DNA of 13,477 nt from Candidatus Gastranaerophilales bacterium (GTDB lineage: Bacteria > Cyanobacteriota > Vampirovibrionia > Gastranaerophilales > Gastranaerophilaceae), in contig CANRHJ010000038.1 in NCBI GenBank assembly GCA_947630355.1, forward strand, positions 1 to 13,477, in the 5' to 3' direction. Shown in pieces: positions 1-6,935 of the stretch (its first letter is position 1; the number at the start of each line of letters is the position of its first letter). Made by a program: the position numbers and the translations under genes. Below the pieces are notes generated by a model, which was not told the origin of the DNA, did not search any database, and worked only from the letters and a program-made list of their open reading frames with translations.

Positions 1-705
1 CACGGTATCCGTTAAAATGCTTGTATCGGTAATCCCTTGTTTAACAAGATTTTCAACAGCTTTTAATGATTTATAAATCGTTAATGCTTTTGTTCTTTCT
101 TCTTTTGACAGGTATGTATTCCTGGAACTCAAAGCTAAACCGTCTGCTTCTCTTACTATCGGACAGCTTATTAATTCAGTGTCTATGTTTAAATCTTTTA
201 CTACATTTCTTAAAATAAATAACTGTTGAGCATCTTTTTGTCCGAAGAATGCATAATCGGGTAAAACTATATTTAATAACTTCGTGACAACCGTTGCAAC
301 TCCGTCGAAATGTCCCGGCCTTGACTTACCGCACATACAATCCACATAATTATATGCAGGACATACAAACGTAAGCTCCGTATTTGATAGTAATTTGTTC
401 TCTCCGTACATCTCTTTGGGCGAAGGCGCAAAAATTATATCGACACCGGCTTCCTCGCATAAATCTCTATCCTTTTCCAATGTTCTCGGATATTTATCAT
501 AATCTTCATTCGGCCCGAATTGTATCGGATTTACAAATACACTTACTACTACTCTGCTGCACATCTCTTTTGCACGTTTTATTAATGAAGCATGACCGGC
601 ATGCAGCGCACCCATTGTGGGAACTAAACCTATTGTTTCACCTTCTTTTTTCCAGACTTTAATTTTTTCTTTTATATCTTTAATGTTGGATAAAATGACC
701 GTCAA
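1..705 (-). CDS. panC: pantothenate synthetase (PanC), 3' end beyond window
   Basis: Condenses pantoate with beta-alanine using ATP, the last step of pantothenate synthesis, in the cytoplasm. The frame stays open for 235 codons from a TTG at 705-703 to the left edge; family members are about 280 residues, so roughly the last 45 are missing. Visible family motifs in order: PTMGALHAGH (residues 29-38, the HIGH-like nucleotide site), FVNPIQFGPNEDYDKYPR (57-74), FGQKD (154-158) and READGLALSSRN (185-196, the KMSKS-like loop). All catalytic motifs are therefore inside the window. TTG is chosen because an AGGAG lies 10 nt upstream and the next ATG is inside the PTMGALH motif, which would destroy the enzyme. 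The start overlaps the end of panB by 26 bp, suggesting translational coupling. Identification is firm; only the C-terminus is unseen. Confidence 0.95.
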   Translation of the reverse strand, partial: MTVILSNIKDIKEKIKVWKKEGETIGLVPTMGALHAGHASLIKRAKEMCSRVVVSVFVNPIQFGPNEDYDKYPRTLEKDRDLCEEAGVDIIFAPSPKEMYGENKLLSNTELTFVCPAYNYVDCMCGKSRPGHFDGVATVVTKLLNIVLPDYAFFGQKDAQQLFILRNVVKDLNIDTELISCPIVREADGLALSSRNTYLSKEERTKALTIYKSLKAVENLVKQGITDTSILTDTV

Positions 706-1537
706 TTTTTTCTTTCTCCTCTTCAGTAAGGTTAAAGATATTTTCTTTGCAAGGGAAAATATTGTCTTTAACCTCTTTATTATATGTTGATGCCGCATTT
801 TTGATAATATCTTTAACATTTGCATACTGTTTTACGAATTTAGGAATATTCCCCGAAAACTTACCTAAGATATCATCAATAACAAGGACTTGACCGCTGC
901 AATATCTCCCCGCGCCGATACCAATGGTCGGGACAGAGATATTCTCTGTAATATAACGGGCGGATTCTTCGGGTACCATTTCCAAAACAATACAAAAGGC
1001 ACCGTTTTCTTCTAACTTTTTAGCCGATTTAAGCAAATTCTGAGTATTTTCATAGGATTTTCCCTGAATGAAATAACCGCCTATTTGATTTATATACTGG
1101 GGAGTAAACCCTATATGTCCGGCTACATTGATACCGCAGCTTGTTAAATGACTGACTTCATCTAAAATAAAATCCGAAGCGCCTTCAAGTTTAACGGCTT
1201 TAGCGCCGGATTGAATTAATTTCCCTGCATTTATCGTTGTTTGTTCTTTTGATACGTGGTAAGAAAGGAATGGCATATCCGCAATTACGAGTGCTCTTGT
1301 AACACCTCTTGAAACGGCTTTTGTAAATGTTAACATATCTTCTATTGTTACGTTTAAGGTCGTATCGTATCCTAAAATTGTCATACCAAGCGAATCTCCA
1401 ACCAATATTGAATCAACACCGCTTTCATCTATATACTTCGCCGTAGAACAATCATAAGCCGTCAGCATTGTAATTTTTTCATTATTGTCTTTCATTTTTT
1501 GAAAAGTTTTTGTTGTAACAGGTTTAGATTCAAACAT
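680..1537 (-). CDS. panB: 3-methyl-2-oxobutanoate hydroxymethyltransferase (PanB)
   Basis: Transfers a hydroxymethyl group from methylene-tetrahydrofolate to 3-methyl-2-oxobutanoate, the first committed step of pantothenate synthesis; family members are metal-dependent TIM-barrel enzymes. The 285-residue product has the expected length. Metal and catalytic positions by family analogy are Asp48 in VGDSLGM, Asp87 in ADMPF, Glu118 in KLEG and Glu186 in VLEMVPEE; PTIGIGAG (203-210) is also present. The frame is open 24 codons further upstream, to an ATG at 1609, but that would overlap yvcK by 32 bp and add a low-complexity leader. The ATG at 1537 has AAGGA 9 nt upstream and begins at the usual family N-terminus (KPVTTKTF), so I use it. 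It follows yvcK after 40 bp and overlaps panC, forming a panB-panC pair. Confidence 0.96.
   Translation of the reverse strand: MFESKPVTTKTFQKMKDNNEKITMLTAYDCSTAKYIDESGVDSILVGDSLGMTILGYDTTLNVTIEDMLTFTKAVSRGVTRALVIADMPFLSYHVSKEQTTINAGKLIQSGAKAVKLEGASDFILDEVSHLTSCGINVAGHIGFTPQYINQIGGYFIQGKSYENTQNLLKSAKKLEENGAFCIVLEMVPEESARYITENISVPTIGIGAGRYCSGQVLVIDDILGKFSGNIPKFVKQYANVKDIIKNAASTYNKEVKDNIFPCKENIFNLTEEEKEKIDGHFIQH
716..720 (-). promoter_or_regulatory. ribosome binding site that fixes the panC TTG start
   Basis: On the minus strand AGGAG at 720-716 stands 10 nt before TTG at 705-703. It lies inside the 3' end of panB. It is the only good Shine-Dalgarno match before the conserved N-terminus of PanC, so it decides the unusual start codon. 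Confidence 0.6.
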
Positions 1538-1577
1538 TAGTGCTTTTCCTTTTCTTTTTTCCTGAACCAATAGTAGA

Positions 1578-2840
1578 TTATACGAGCCAGTCTGAATGTC
1601 CGTCTTCAAATCGTTTATCTTCCATCAGATTTTTTTGAACAATTTCAATATTCAGCTTTTGAATTTCTTCCCTGTCCACAACAACGGGAACAGAACCTGC
1701 ATCTTTATATGGAACTATAAGTTCTTGTGGTAATTCCGTATTTACAAGTACCGCATCTATTATTTTGTTATATTGAGCGTGTTTTATAAGCGTTTTAATA
1801 TGATCCGAAACGGTAAATCCGTCTGTTTCTCCGGGTTGTGTCATAATGTTGCATACATATATTTTTTTTGCATTTGAATCATTTACCGCTTTTGAAAGTT
1901 CTTTTATTAATAAATTCGGAATAACGCTTGTATACAAACTTCCCGGCCCCAGTATTATCAAATCCGCATCATGTATGGCAATAATTGCTTCTTTTAAGGG
2001 TTTACAGTTATCGGGTTCCGAAAACAGTCTTTTAATTTTTTTCCCTGATTCGGGTATATTAGACTCGCCTCTTATAATGGAGCCGTCTTCCATTTCTGCG
2101 GATAATCTCATGTCATCCAGTGTTGAAGGAAGAACTCTTCCGCGTATTGAAAGTACTTTGGAAGATTCCTGAACCGCATTTACCATATTGCCTGTAATGG
2201 CGCACATCGCGGTTATAAATAAATTGCCAAAACTGTGACCTGATAAACCGGCACAGTCTTTAAAACGATATTGAAATAATTTTGTAACTAAATCTTCATC
2301 ATCTGCTAATGCTGCAATACAGCTTCTAATATCACCGGGAGGCAAAACACCGAGTTCTTCTCTTAATTTTCCGGAGCTTCCTCCGTCATCTCCTACGGTT
2401 ACAATGGCCGTAATGTTATTGGTTATTTTCTTTATGCCTTTGAGCATTGTGGACAATCCAGTCCCGCCGCCGATGGCAACGATTTTAGGACCTCTGTTTA
2501 ATTTCCTCCTTCTGTATAAATCTTCCAAAACGGCATGTCTGTTTCTTTCATTACTTACATCAAGAATTGAATAGTTCGTATTCAGCCATCCGATAAAGAA
2601 AAATAAAGCGCCGACTCCTATAAGAAACCAGCCGATTATTTCCGGAGGGAGTGTTTGAGTTAGCCTCATAATCATTTTTATTAAGGTATATACGGGCCGC
2701 AGATTTGTAATGATACACAAACCCACTGCGGCAAGAACCGCACCTGTTATAATAAGTATAAACCATCTTTTAACATTCAAACCGGGAAGCAGCCAGCCTG
2801 CATCTTTTGGTATTTTTATTGAAAATTTATTAAGTTTCAT
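1578..2840 (-). CDS. yvcK: YvcK/CofD-like gluconeogenesis and envelope regulator with N-terminal membrane anchor
   Basis: The 420-residue product carries the YvcK signature: IGGGTGLS (123-130, the nucleotide-sugar site), VTVGDDGGSSGKLR (147-160), PPGDIR (168-173), GHSFGNLF and ILGPGSLYTSVIPNLL. The family has a CofD-like Rossmann fold. In Bacillus its founder binds UDP-sugars and is needed for growth on gluconeogenic carbon and for correct peptidoglycan synthase placement. Here about 115 residues precede the core and include two hydrophobic helices (about 26-46 and 67-86), so the protein is probably tethered to the inner membrane with the catalytic-like core in the cytoplasm. Soluble Firmicute versions lack this extension. 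AGAGG stands 7 nt before the ATG. It begins 11 bp after the PxpA-like gene and is followed by panB. Family assignment is firm; its exact role here is inferred. Confidence 0.93.
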   Translation of the reverse strand: MKLNKFSIKIPKDAGWLLPGLNVKRWFILIITGAVLAAVGLCIITNLRPVYTLIKMIMRLTQTLPPEIIGWFLIGVGALFFFIGWLNTNYSILDVSNERNRHAVLEDLYRRRKLNRGPKIVAIGGGTGLSTMLKGIKKITNNITAIVTVGDDGGSSGKLREELGVLPPGDIRSCIAALADDEDLVTKLFQYRFKDCAGLSGHSFGNLFITAMCAITGNMVNAVQESSKVLSIRGRVLPSTLDDMRLSAEMEDGSIIRGESNIPESGKKIKRLFSEPDNCKPLKEAIIAIHDADLIILGPGSLYTSVIPNLLIKELSKAVNDSNAKKIYVCNIMTQPGETDGFTVSDHIKTLIKHAQYNKIIDAVLVNTELPQELIVPYKDAGSVPVVVDREEIQKLNIEIVQKNLMEDKRFEDGHSDWLV

Positions 2841-2851
2841 TTCGCTGCCTC

Positions 2852-3622
2852 TTATACCCAGCCCGATAACTCGGCTTTATTATAATTATAAGGTGTAGGG
2901 GTTATTAACTCATTTGCTTTTTTTAATAAATTTTTTATATTTTCAGCTTTTGTATCAAAATGAATTGTGTTACAGTTTACCGGCATAAAAGTACCGTTCC
3001 CCAACTTGATTTGAGAAGAAAATAAGATTGTTCTTATTCGGTTTAATGCATCATCTTCATTGATTTGATGTTTATTGTCCCAGTCAACAGTAAAGTCCTG
3101 TTTATAATTTTTGTTTATAAAGAACTCTCTGCATACGGTGACATTGGTTTCTGCCTCTACCTGATTGGCAATTTCATTATCACAGCATACGTATACAAGC
3201 CATTTATCTATTTTTTTAAGAGCATTCGCAATAGCGGCAGAAAATTTAAAATTTTCTGCTGCCATTTTATACATGGCACCATGTGGTCTTACGTGGTCTA
3301 TAACTAAGCCGTATGACTTCGCAAATGATAGTAATGCACCTGTTTGATATATCACGGATGCTTCAATTTCTTCATCAGATAATTCCATAGGTCTGTATCC
3401 CAATCCTGATATATCATTAAATCCTATGTGGGCACCGATTGTTAAATTCTTTTCTTTACATTTTAGTAAATATTCTTTTATTAGCAGCGGATCACCGGCA
3501 TGAAAACCGCAAGAAATATTAACGGAGCTTACATAATCAAGTAATTCAGTTTCCGTATTATTTTTATAAATCCCGAAACCCTGTGCTGCATCTATATTAA
3601 AATCTATATGTTTAGTCGGCAT
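2852..3622 (-). CDS. divergent LamB/YcsF family protein, PxpA-like (5-oxoprolinase subunit A homologue)
   Basis: The 256-residue product aligns along its length with the LamB/YcsF family. It has an N-terminal IDFNIDAAQGFGIYK (usual form DLNCDLGEGFG), SSVNISCGFHAGDP (32-45), IGAHIGFNDISGLGYR (62-77), YQTGALLSFA (92-101) and HVRPHGAMYKMAA (110-122). Characterised PxpA acts with PxpB and PxpC to open 5-oxoproline to glutamate with ATP. No pxpB or pxpC is in this window. The protein departs from the family in the first motif (Cys to Ile, Gly-Glu to Ala-Gln) and near the C-terminus, where the usual HGD is HFD. The start has AGAGGGG 6 nt upstream. It is the promoter-proximal gene of the operon leading to yvcK and panBC. 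Family membership is likely; 5-oxoprolinase activity is uncertain because of the changed motif and missing partners. Confidence 0.8.
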   Translation of the reverse strand: MPTKHIDFNIDAAQGFGIYKNNTETELLDYVSSVNISCGFHAGDPLLIKEYLLKCKEKNLTIGAHIGFNDISGLGYRPMELSDEEIEASVIYQTGALLSFAKSYGLVIDHVRPHGAMYKMAAENFKFSAAIANALKKIDKWLVYVCCDNEIANQVEAETNVTVCREFFINKNYKQDFTVDWDNKHQINEDDALNRIRTILFSSQIKLGNGTFMPVNCNTIHFDTKAENIKNLLKKANELITPTPYNYNKAELSGWV

Positions 3623-3704
3623 ATATATCCCCTCTCAGCCAATTTCTCAAATTCAATTACCACTTTTCATTCACGTCTCAAACCCGCGAAATTTCCCAGT
3701 ACAT

Positions 3705-3739
3705 ATTATATTATATACTAATATACACTATTAAGTCCA
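3705..3739 (-). promoter_or_regulatory. candidate promoter of the PxpA-like/yvcK/panBC operon
   Basis: Reading the minus strand, TGGACT (3739-3734, 4 of 6 to TTGACA) is followed after 18 nt by a perfect TATAAT (3715-3710). A second TATAAT overlaps its last base at 3710-3705. Transcription would begin near 3700, leaving a leader of about 80 nt. Support is pattern only, in AT-rich DNA. Confidence 0.4.
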
Positions 3740-4014
3740 GTTTGTTATGTTTTTTTAAATCATTTTTACGAAGTTCTCAAATTCCGTAACCAAACAGATT
3801 TGAGCCTATTTTTTCATACTCTGCGGAATGTTGAATTTTCTCGGACATAATATTGACAGTTGAAAATAAATCATTAAATATAAAACGAAATTCATATAAA
3901 TAGAGGTATTTAAGTGTAAACAAAAATCGGATAATAGAATAGGAAAACCATAATATATCCGAGTGTATTTTGCGATAAGTAACAGTGAATGCCAAACAAG
4001 TAAAGTACGAATAA

Positions 4015-4044
4015 TCGGAAAGCTGCAAAACCGGATTATATAAT
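4015..4044 (+). promoter_or_regulatory. candidate promoter of the flagellar operon
   Basis: A perfect TATAAT (4039-4044) lies within the 12-bp palindrome GATTATATAATC (4034-4045), with a poor -35 match TCGGAA at 4015-4020, 18 nt away. Transcription would begin near 4051, about 30 nt before the FliJ-like ATG. Because of the palindrome the same TATAAT also reads on the minus strand. Confidence 0.35.
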
Positions 4045-4080
4045 CACAAACATTTAACGATTAAGTAAGAAAAAATAAAA

Positions 4081-4542
4081 ATGCCGTTCAGATACAGATT
4101 ACAAAAAGTATTAGATTTCAGAATTAAAAAAAAGGAAGAGCAGCTTCAGGAAGTAATTAAAGCAAAAAATGAGGTAGACAGAATACAAGGTTTAATTGAT
4201 GAAAATAATAATGAAATATCAGGTGTGATTAAGATAATGCATACAACACAAGATTTCAGAATGATGGATTCTTATGATAAATATTTAAAACACTTATATG
4301 AAAAAGGCGAAGAGCTGGAAAGGCAAAAACAAGAAGCTATAAACGTATTGGAAGCGGAAAAACAAAAACTCGTTGAACGTGAAAAAGAAGTAAAAGTACT
4401 TGAAAAACATAAAGAAAAAATGATTGATGCTTACAAAGAGGAACAAAAACAAGCGGAAATTAAACAATTATCCGAAGTAGCCGTACAAAAATATTTTCAA
4501 AAGACCAAAGAAAAAAAAGAAGAAGAAGGCGAAGAAATTTAA
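4081..4542 (+). CDS. fliJ: flagellar export protein FliJ-like
   Basis: The 153-residue product is almost entirely charged, heptad-rich coiled coil. It opens with FRYRLQKVLDFRIKKKEEQL (residues 3-22), the typical FliJ N-terminus, and its length matches the family (about 145-155). FliJ is the stalk-like soluble component of the flagellar type III export machinery; it binds the FliI ATPase hexamer and FlhA, and recycles export chaperones. The C-terminal tail is very acidic and lysine-rich (KTKEKKEEEGEE). The ribosome binding site is weak (AAGTAAG, AT-rich spacer). It is first in a three-gene run with a FliK-like gene starting 11 bp after its stop and a hook/rod gene after that, which is the main support beyond the N-terminal motif. 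FliI is not in the window. Confidence 0.82.
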   Translation: MPFRYRLQKVLDFRIKKKEEQLQEVIKAKNEVDRIQGLIDENNNEISGVIKIMHTTQDFRMMDSYDKYLKHLYEKGEELERQKQEAINVLEAEKQKLVEREKEVKVLEKHKEKMIDAYKEEQKQAEIKQLSEVAVQKYFQKTKEKKEEEGEEI

Positions 4543-4553
4543 AAAGGACAAAT

Positions 4554-5174
4554 ATGAAAATAGAAGCTCAAATAAATACAAAAGTAGAAAAAAAGGAAAC
4601 AAATCTTCCGGTATCGGAGGACGAATCTCAAATTTTAACAAAAGGAGATGAGACATTTTCAGATTTGATAAATCCGTCTATAAGCATAAATAATATTGAT
4701 GATACGGATATACCGGATGCTGACTGTAATTATGATTCTTTAATGATGAGTATTGAAGATGCGATGTTTTTCATTAATTTGGTACAAAACGGGAATTTTA
4801 GCGTTGAGACTCCGTCAAATGCAGGTAATACAAATATAATACAACTGGAAGTATCACAAACAAGCGTATCACAAAAGACGGTTGAGGTTACAAATAAACT
4901 AAACGAACTGATAGAAAAAGCACAAAAGACTCAAAAACCGGTCAGAATTACATTTGATAATGACGTATCGGTAATAATTAAAATTGACAAACACGGGAAA
5001 TTGACTGCGGAATTTATACCGGGTTCGGCAGAAGTGGAAAACTATTTAAGAAATAACATACCTGTTTTACGTCAGAAGTTCGAAGAGCAAAATCTTCCGT
5101 ATAATGATTTATTATACAGGCAAAACAGCAGACAGAACAGAGATAAAGACAAGAATAACAGAGGAGAAAGATAA
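4554..5174 (+). CDS. short FliK-like hook-length control protein
   Basis: The product has 206 residues. Residues 1-110 are polar and look disordered apart from a short acidic helix around 61-80. Residues 111-190 resemble the FliK C-terminal domain (Flg_hook): a helix, then KPVRITFDNDVSVIIKIDKH (128-147) with GKLTAEFIPGSAEVENYL continuing the beta-beta-alpha pattern, and a LRQKFEEQNLPYNDL helix. The tail (190-206) is rich in Asn, Arg and Lys. FliK acts as a molecular ruler that stops hook growth and switches export to filament proteins; its C-terminal domain contacts FlhB. Known FliK proteins are mostly 350-600 residues, so this one is short. The assignment rests on this domain pattern plus its place between a FliJ-like gene and a hook/rod gene. 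Its stop overlaps the next start (TAATG). Confidence 0.65.
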   Translation: MKIEAQINTKVEKKETNLPVSEDESQILTKGDETFSDLINPSISINNIDDTDIPDADCNYDSLMMSIEDAMFFINLVQNGNFSVETPSNAGNTNIIQLEVSQTSVSQKTVEVTNKLNELIEKAQKTQKPVRITFDNDVSVIIKIDKHGKLTAEFIPGSAEVENYLRNNIPVLRQKFEEQNLPYNDLLYRQNSRQNRDKDKNNRGER

Positions 5175-6010
5175 TGCGCGATGCATTTATAACAGCGATA
5201 AATACGCAAAAAGTAACAACGGATTGGATTAACAGCCTGTCGGAAAACTTAATAAACGTATATACTCCGGGATACAGAGAGAAAAAGTTTACCTTCAAAA
5301 CCTTTTTGGACGGAGCTATAGGCGATGCTCATTTACGCAATTTGGATCAGGGTAAATCATCACCGGGTACATCAGAAGAAAATATATATTTGGAAGGCAG
5401 CGGATACTTTGTATTAAGAAATGACAAGGGAAGATTGGTATATACAAGGCTGGGCGAATTCAAATTTGACGGAGAAGGCGTATACAGAAGCAGTGACGGA
5501 CAAGCCGTTCAAGGATATATTTTAAATGATAAAGGTGAAATAATGAACGGTGCAAAACCTGTTGATGCCGAATCTTTCATAGATACTGCGTTTGACGGCG
5601 GTGCTGCAAGCGTGCCGACAACAAACATAAAGATGTGGATAGATCCTTCAAACGGTAAATATCTCGGTAAATACGAAGAATTTGAGTTTAAAGATGACGG
5701 AATATTATACGGCAAAGCAGACGGAGGGAAAATACAAACACCGTTATATAAGGTAGCTATAATAAATTTCCATAATCCTCAGGAATTATATCAGGTTGCG
5801 GAAGGCCAGTTCGTGGAAACAGAAGCATCAGGCAAGCCTGTTGTCGGGCGCGGTGAAGTTCGCGGAGGCTTAATTGAATTATCCAACGTTGATTTTGATG
5901 CTAATACTTCATATTATCAGCAGGCTCAGACACAGTTAGACTTGGCAAACGGTTTGATTAAATCCCATAAGCAGCTGCTTCAAAACGCAATTGAAATGAT
6001 GAACAGTTAG
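5174..6010 (+). CDS. flagellar hook/basal-body rod protein (FlgE/FlgF/FlgG family)
   Basis: The 278-residue product has the three family hallmarks. An N-terminal helix ends in LSENLINVYTPGYREKKF (22-39), in place of the usual ANNIAN-TPGY. A central YLEGSGYFVLRNDKGRLVYT (72-91) leads on through RLGEFKFDGEG to QAVQGYI. A C-terminal ELSNVDFDANTSYYQQAQTQ segment is followed by a helix. These proteins polymerise outside the cell as rod or hook after export by the flagellar type III pathway, so no Sec signal is expected. The length suits FlgF or FlgG (about 250-260) better than a full FlgE hook protein (usually 400 or more), though the position after a FliK-like gene is where flgE often sits. GAGGAGA lies just upstream, and the ATG overlaps the previous stop by one base. 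A strong terminator follows, so it ends the operon. Confidence 0.88.
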   Translation: MRDAFITAINTQKVTTDWINSLSENLINVYTPGYREKKFTFKTFLDGAIGDAHLRNLDQGKSSPGTSEENIYLEGSGYFVLRNDKGRLVYTRLGEFKFDGEGVYRSSDGQAVQGYILNDKGEIMNGAKPVDAESFIDTAFDGGAASVPTTNIKMWIDPSNGKYLGKYEEFEFKDDGILYGKADGGKIQTPLYKVAIINFHNPQELYQVAEGQFVETEASGKPVVGRGEVRGGLIELSNVDFDANTSYYQQAQTQLDLANGLIKSHKQLLQNAIEMMNS

Positions 6011-6050
6011 TTTTTTTGATTACTCGGAATGTAGAGTAACAATGTTTAAT

Positions 6051-6083
6051 GACTTTACTTAAAATTGTAAAGTCTTTTTTTTT
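6051..6083 (+). terminator. intrinsic terminator of the flagellar operon
   Basis: GACTTTAC (6051-6058) pairs perfectly with GTAAAGTC (6067-6074) around an 8-nt loop, and nine T residues follow directly (6075-6083). It stands 41 bp after the stop of the hook/rod gene and before the next gene's leader. Confidence 0.88.
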
Positions 6084-6132
6084 AGTCAATTTTTAATACC
6101 GTTTGGTTTTAAAATTAAAAGAGGTATAAAAA

Positions 6133-6858
6133 TTGCTTATTGAAAAAATATTAAATTATAAATTTCTCCAAAAAATCCGTAATAAAGATTGCGGACAAAA
6201 TATTACTTCGGTTTCAAAAACCGAAGACAAAAACAGTAATAAATACAATGTAAATCAGACTTCACCTATAAAATCCGTTCCCGTTGAAGTTTTAAAAGCC
6301 AATTATATTAACTCTTTGGAAGAATATGAAAAAATTAAAGAAATTCCGATAAAAGAGAGAGCTTCAAATGAAACAATAAATGCATCTTTATACAAATCGC
6401 GCAATAAAACACATCCGTCATTTCAAATAAGAATTGGTGACAAAGTAGCGGGTTATATGAAAATGGATTGTATATCGGGGCTTCCGTTCGGAATGAAAAA
6501 CACGTGCGTTGGGAATGATGCGGTTATTCCTTGTATTTCCGATTTAAGAACCATATTAGGTTCTGAATATTCCGGAATAGGTACTGCCTTAGTAAAAGAA
6601 GCAATCAGGACAAGTAAAAAAAACGGTGCACAAGGCAGCCTTTGGTTATACAGCATGGAAGGTTTTGAAAAGAATAAATCTTCATACAGAAGAGGGGAAA
6701 ATCCTCTTCCTTTCTATTTTAAGCTCGGATTTAGAGCAAATGACGATTTAATAGATAATATGATAATTAAAGCCATAAAGAAGAATAAACCTAAAGATTT
6801 ACCTCCGATGTGTATTTTATTTTTAACGCCTGAAGCTGCCGATAATTTAATCGGCTGA
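6133..6858 (+). CDS. GNAT-like acetyltransferase family protein, first of a tandem pair
   Basis: The 241-residue product has an N-terminal polar region (1-60) without a signal peptide, then a GNAT-like core. Visible pieces are a beta-strand pair around 97-112 (FQIRIGDKVAGYMKM), the acetyl-CoA loop EYSGIGTALVKEAI (145-158, the R/Q-x-x-G-x-G/A position reads YSGIGT), SLWLYS (169-174) and NPLPFYFKLGF (190-200), the usual FY-LGF end of motif B. Substrate is unknown. A KANYI tag sits at 55-59. The start is TTG at 6133 with AGAGG upstream (6120-6124); the next in-frame ATG lies far inside the core. The following gene is a paralogue sharing the loop, SLWL, PLPFY and C-terminal LTPEAAD/LSPQDAN segments. 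It has its own transcript start, since a terminator precedes it. I judge the fold likely and catalysis unproven. Confidence 0.65.
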   Translation: MLIEKILNYKFLQKIRNKDCGQNITSVSKTEDKNSNKYNVNQTSPIKSVPVEVLKANYINSLEEYEKIKEIPIKERASNETINASLYKSRNKTHPSFQIRIGDKVAGYMKMDCISGLPFGMKNTCVGNDAVIPCISDLRTILGSEYSGIGTALVKEAIRTSKKNGAQGSLWLYSMEGFEKNKSSYRRGENPLPFYFKLGFRANDDLIDNMIIKAIKKNKPKDLPPMCILFLTPEAADNLIG

Positions 6859-6935
6859 TACTCCATTAATTTTTGAGCGGCAAATTAAAGCAAAAAAAAT
6901 ATTTTTGTGTTTTATTATTATTGTAAGGAGAAGTA

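Larger units (their letters stand above)
3623..4080. other. 458-bp divergent intergenic region
   Basis: This gap separates the leftward metabolic operon from the rightward flagellar operon. I see no convincing gene in it. A minus-strand frame at 3777-4028 (83 codons) starts at TTG, has no ribosome binding site and no recognisable motif. The gap holds the candidate promoters listed separately, a TTGACA at 3853-3858 without a good -10 partner, and four copies of TCGGA or its complement (3841-3845, 3927-3931, 3958-3962, 4015-4019). Two of these form a 7-bp inverted repeat, TCGGATA at 3927-3933 and TATCCGA at 3956-3962. A regulatory role is possible but unproven. Confidence 0.6.

Noticed and set aside
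384..662. Plus-strand open frame of 92 codons inside panC
   Set aside because: It is antisense to a clearly conserved PanC coding region and has no motif of its own.
1538..1609. N-terminal extension of panB by 24 codons
   Set aside because: It would overlap yvcK by 32 bp and adds residues absent from the PanB family, while ATG 1537 has a good ribosome binding site.
3909..3934. Possible sigma-28-type flagellar promoter (TCGGATAA at 3927-3934)
   Set aside because: The -10-like element matches 6 of 8 to the enteric consensus, but no TAAA-type -35 lies at the right distance.
3777..4028. An 83-codon minus-strand open frame in the divergent intergenic region
   Set aside because: It starts with TTG, has no ribosome binding site, shows no motif, and its aromatic-rich composition (Tyr, Phe, Ile) is what AT-rich noncoding DNA gives by chance.
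6020..6039. TTACTC/GAGTAA hairpin after the hook/rod gene
   Set aside because: The stem is only 6 bp and has no T run after it; the true terminator is the stronger hairpin at 6051-6083.
6893..6918. Possible terminator between the two GNAT-like genes (A run, then T run)
   Set aside because: The potential stem is almost only A-T pairs with no G-C clamp, so it is not convincing.
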